From positions 1 to 8,865 of the forward strand of contig JAAZYN010000098.1 of assembly GCA_014239625.1 (NCBI GenBank): a stretch of 8,865 bases of DNA, in the 5' to 3' direction. The notes beneath the pieces are model-generated. The model was not told the DNA's origin and did not search any database. It saw nothing but the letters and a program-made list of their open reading frames with translations. This document shows positions 7,373-8,865 of this stretch, piece after piece. The translations under genes and the position numbers were made by a program. The DNA is from Myxococcales bacterium (GTDB lineage: Bacteria; Myxococcota_A; UBA9042; PHBI01; JAAZYN01). Every line of letters starts with the position of its first letter. The stretch's first letter is position 1.

Positions 7373-7392
7373 GCCGCTCCGCTGTTGTTAAA
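7363..7392 (-). promoter_or_regulatory. Candidate promoter of the methyltransferase gene
   Basis: On the minus strand TTTAAC (7392-7387), an 18-base spacer and TAGCAT (7368-7363) form a weak sigma-70-like pair. Transcription would start near 7356, about 40 bases before the GTG. The -35 match is poor (3 of 6), so this is tentative. Confidence 0.3.
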
Positions 7393-7425
7393 CGCAGTCG
7401 AACGTGTGCGCGCTGGACGACGATC

Positions 7426-7429
7426 GAGG
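7426..7429 (+). promoter_or_regulatory. Ribosome site fixing the start at 7436
   Basis: GAGG ends 6 bases before the ATG at 7436, ideal Shine-Dalgarno spacing. The same frame stays open upstream to 7115, but that part lies antisense inside the methyltransferase gene and has no ribosome site, so the gene starts at 7436. Confidence 0.7.
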
Positions 7430-7435
7430 TCGAAC

Positions 7436-8314
7436 ATGCCTGGACTTTCGCCCATCAACATTCTCGCTGACCTGACCTTCTTCGCCGAGGGGCTCGGGCT
7501 ACCCACAGAGTGGAAGCAGCCGCAAGGCGACCCCGACGCAGGGCACTACTCCGACTCGCATTCGATCGCGGAGAAGATCGCCATCCCCAAGCTCATCCCG
7601 CCGTGGTTCAAGAACGCCAGCGGCACGAAGTTTGGCCAACAGTCCGCCGACGACATCGGCGGAAAGTTCAAGGACTTCGCATACGACGCCATCGACGCGG
7701 TGAAGTTCTCCCACCAGATGTGGAAGCTTCAGGCCAAATTCAAAGACCTGAAGGTCTTGGCCGTGTGCGCCATCGGCACCCCCGGCTGCCTCGACGGCCC
7801 CGAGCTCAAGAGCAACATCAAGAACTCGCCGACGCTCGCCAAGTACGCCGTAGAGAAAAATGAGAAGGCCTACGCCAAGGCCGTCTCCGAGGGCGTGAGC
7901 GAGCAGTTCAAGAAGTGGCAGGACAAGGTTATGGTGCCGGGGCTTCCCTGGTATCCGGCCTTCGCCGCATTCCCCGGGCCGATGGCGCCGCCCATGCCCA
8001 ACGTCCCTATGCCGCTGATCGCCTGTATCTCCGCCATGATGGCCGAGATCATCGTGCCGAGTAAGCTGGGTGACGCGATGACCGGCAAGCTCGGGTCGGG
8101 CCAGAAAGACGAAGACCCTGACAAGCAACATGAAGCCCTGTTCAAGGCTATCGGCACCGTCCTGGCGCTGGCCTTTTTGACGTGGCTGCCGTCGCAGCAG
8201 GTCATGCTCGTCATGGGCAAGGGCCCGATACCGACCTTCGCGCCGCCCTATGTGCCGGTCGGACCCGTGCTGGGAGGCGACAACATCGCGACGCCAGGTC
8301 ACCTGATGACCTGA
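7436..8314 (+). CDS. Protein of unknown function, Pro/Met-rich with hydrophobic C-terminal segments
   Basis: 292 residues; I do not recognise the family with confidence. There is no signal peptide; it begins MPGLSPINILADLTFF. Residues 40-165 are Lys/Asp/Ala-rich and probably helical, with a CAIGTPGC pair (C111, C118). Residues 167-192 are a Pro-rich turn region with repeated PMAPPMPNVPMP. Residues 193-208 (LIACISAMMAEIIVP) and about 238-261 (AIGTVLALAFLTWL then VMLVMG) are hydrophobic and separated by a charged loop (QKDEDPDKQ). The tail, GKGPIPTFAPPYVPVGPVLG then GDNIATPGHLMT, is Gly/Pro-rich and ends in a motif faintly like the tips of PAAR-type spike or phage-derived virion proteins. That likeness is memory-based and weak. 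The start is set by a good GAGG site, and a TTGCCC-N18-TACACT promoter lies upstream. It is divergent from the methyltransferase fusion and has no close downstream partner. That it is a real gene is well supported; its function is not known. Confidence 0.85.
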   Translation: MPGLSPINILADLTFFAEGLGLPTEWKQPQGDPDAGHYSDSHSIAEKIAIPKLIPPWFKNASGTKFGQQSADDIGGKFKDFAYDAIDAVKFSHQMWKLQAKFKDLKVLAVCAIGTPGCLDGPELKSNIKNSPTLAKYAVEKNEKAYAKAVSEGVSEQFKKWQDKVMVPGLPWYPAFAAFPGPMAPPMPNVPMPLIACISAMMAEIIVPSKLGDAMTGKLGSGQKDEDPDKQHEALFKAIGTVLALAFLTWLPSQQVMLVMGKGPIPTFAPPYVPVGPVLGGDNIATPGHLMT

Positions 8315-8319
8315 TACGC

Positions 8320-8348
8320 CGGGGCCCTTGGGCAGAGGCCTCGCCCCG
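8320..8348 (+). terminator. Weak GC-rich inverted repeat after the 292-residue gene
   Basis: CGGGGC (8320-8325) can pair with GCCCCG (8343-8348) across a 17-base loop, just after the stop at 8314. There is no T run. It is positioned like a terminator but the structure is weak and could occur by chance in such GC-rich DNA. Confidence 0.25.
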
Positions 8349-8518
8349 CCGATCAGAGCCAGCGGTCAGGTGCCCCACGGGACGCTCCCCCGGGCACACC
8401 GGCCACCTCCCGACGGGCGCGGTGGCTGCTGAGGTGCGTGTCGTCCACGTCAGGCCGGGCCGCTCGCCGAGATCACCCTCAACCACCTGCAGCCCGGCCG
8501 ACGGCTGGCGCCGGGGTG

Positions 8519-8544
8519 AGGCGCCTGTGACGCAAAGGCGCTTT
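8519..8544 (+). terminator. Hairpin followed by TTT
   Basis: GCGCCT (8521-8526) pairs with AGGCGC (8536-8541) around a 9-base loop, the stem extends slightly with A-T and G-T pairs, and TTT follows. It lies about 205 bases past the previous stop, so it is at best a late terminator for that transcript. Confidence 0.3.
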
Positions 8545-8590
8545 GAGCAGGCCGACACAATGGCTGCATCCGCGTCGCCGGGGGACGTCC

Positions 8591-8620
8591 TTGACGCCGG
8601 ATCTTCCGGGCTCGTACCGT
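8591..8620 (+). promoter_or_regulatory. Candidate promoter of the lipoprotein gene, with a palindrome in its spacer
   Basis: TTGACG (8591-8596, 5 of 6 to the -35 consensus), an 18-base spacer and TACCGT (8615-8620) predict a start near 8627, about 20 bases before the ATG. The spacer contains the inverted repeat CCGGA-TCT-TCCGG (8597-8609), a possible operator. Confidence 0.5.
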
Positions 8621-8634
8621 GCCCCATCTACCAT

Positions 8635-8639
8635 GAGGA
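8635..8639 (+). promoter_or_regulatory. Ribosome site fixing the lipoprotein start
   Basis: GAGGA ends 8 bases before the ATG at 8648. An in-frame ATG at 8633 has no such site upstream and overlaps it, so 8648 is the better start. Confidence 0.65.
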
Positions 8640-8647
8640 TCTCTACC

Positions 8648-8865
8648 ATGCGGTACCGCTCCGTATCGTCCGCGTTGGGTGCGGTCGCGTTGCTCATCGG
8701 CTGCCAGCCTTCCATCCCCGCGCCCGGACTGGTGAGCGACGTAGCTCCCGGCGCTGACACGCTCGACGCGACGCTCGACCTCCCGGCGCCTCCAGCGCCT
8801 CCAGCCTACCCAACCGACAACAGCGCGCCTACCGTGACGCTCACAGCCCCATCGAGCGGAGCGGT
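8648..8865 (+). CDS. Secreted lipoprotein with probable Ig-like domain (3' end cut by window edge)
   Basis: 72 codons are visible before the right edge. Residues 1-19 are a lipoprotein signal peptide: basic start MRYR, a hydrophobic core ALGAVALL and the lipobox L-I-G-C19, so signal peptidase II should cut before C19, which would then carry the lipid. Gln follows the Cys, so there is no obvious inner-membrane retention signal by the E. coli rule, and the protein is probably in the outer membrane or at the surface. Residues about 35-55 form an Asp/Pro-rich linker (TLDATLDLPAPPAPPAYP). The visible end, APTVTLTAPSSGAV, is typical of the first strand of repeated bacterial Ig-like/CARDB-like domains, so the full protein is probably larger and multidomain. 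The start is fixed by GAGGA at 8635-8639. It has its own promoter-like region and is probably transcribed independently of the 292-residue gene. The lipoprotein call is strong; the Ig-like domain is an inference from few residues. Confidence 0.85.
   Translation, partial: MRYRSVSSALGAVALLIGCQPSIPAPGLVSDVAPGADTLDATLDLPAPPAPPAYPTDNSAPTVTLTAPSSGA
8759..8803 (+). repeat. Two short tandem repeats in the lipoprotein linker
   Basis: ACGCTCGAC occurs at 8759-8767 and 8771-8779 (period 12, encoding TLDA-TLDL). GCGCCTCCA occurs twice back to back at 8786-8803 (period 9, encoding APP-APP). Both periods are multiples of three, so slippage would change linker length without breaking the frame. Confidence 0.7.

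Larger units (their letters stand above)
8315..8647. other. Gene-free stretch with weak hairpins and a promoter
   Basis: No frame here combines a start, a ribosome site and protein-like composition. Translations in both directions are Arg/Pro/Gly-rich shadows. The left end holds a GC-rich inverted repeat after the 292-residue gene, the middle a second hairpin, and the right end the promoter and leader of the lipoprotein gene. Confidence 0.6.

Noticed and set aside
7115..7435. Upstream extension of the 292-residue protein frame
   Set aside because: The frame is open but lies inside the opposite gene and the promoter region; the GAGG site at 7426 marks the true start at 7436.
8182..8757. 191-residue plus-strand frame spanning the gap before the lipoprotein
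   Set aside because: Starts inside the 292-residue gene and overlaps the lipoprotein start in another frame; Arg/Pro/Ser-rich with no domain.

Overview
The window is uniformly GC-rich, with strongly GC-biased third codon positions, GTG start use and long spurious antisense ORFs. The gene content (Mrp-type ATPase, cobalamin-type radical SAM enzyme, tandem Usp protein, a lipoprotein with an Ig-like start) and promoter-like pairs with a TAC-type -10 suggest a bacterial chromosome of the Myxococcota or a related deltaproteobacterial lineage. That placement is inference; there is no rRNA or marker gene to confirm it. No tRNA, rRNA, CRISPR, insertion sequence, integrase or replication origin was seen.

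Layout. (1) 1-1068, minus strand: an almost complete Mrp/ApbC-type P-loop ATPase (Fe-S cluster carrier) running off the left edge. (2) 1069-1535: no convincing gene, only a candidate Mrp promoter. (3) About 1536-1881, minus strand: a decayed response-regulator receiver domain whose homology is spread over three reading frames. (4) 1942-4283, plus strand: a two-gene operon, a B12-binding-type radical SAM protein followed, through an ATGA stop/start overlap, by a tandem universal stress protein. (5) 4284-4521: convergent intergenic gap with a perfect 8-bp hairpin. (6) 4522-7317, minus strand: a 931-residue protein with a C-terminal class I SAM-dependent methyltransferase behind roughly 570-660 residues I cannot assign. 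(7) 7318-7435: a short divergent control region with two possible overlapping promoters. (8) 7436-8314, plus strand: a 292-residue protein of unknown function, rich in Pro, Ala, Lys and Met. (9) 8315-8647: gene-free, with weak hairpins and a good candidate promoter. (10) 8648 to the right edge: the start of a lipoprotein with a proline-rich linker and what looks like the first strand of a bacterial Ig-like domain.

How the genes work together. The only strong functional link is the translationally coupled radical SAM/Usp pair. Mrp could supply Fe-S clusters to enzymes such as the radical SAM protein, but the genes are not in one operon. The methyltransferase fusion and the divergent 292-residue protein share a control region and may be co-regulated. 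The most unusual items are the orphan N-terminal region of the methyltransferase, the 292-residue orphan protein, and the frameshifted receiver remnant.
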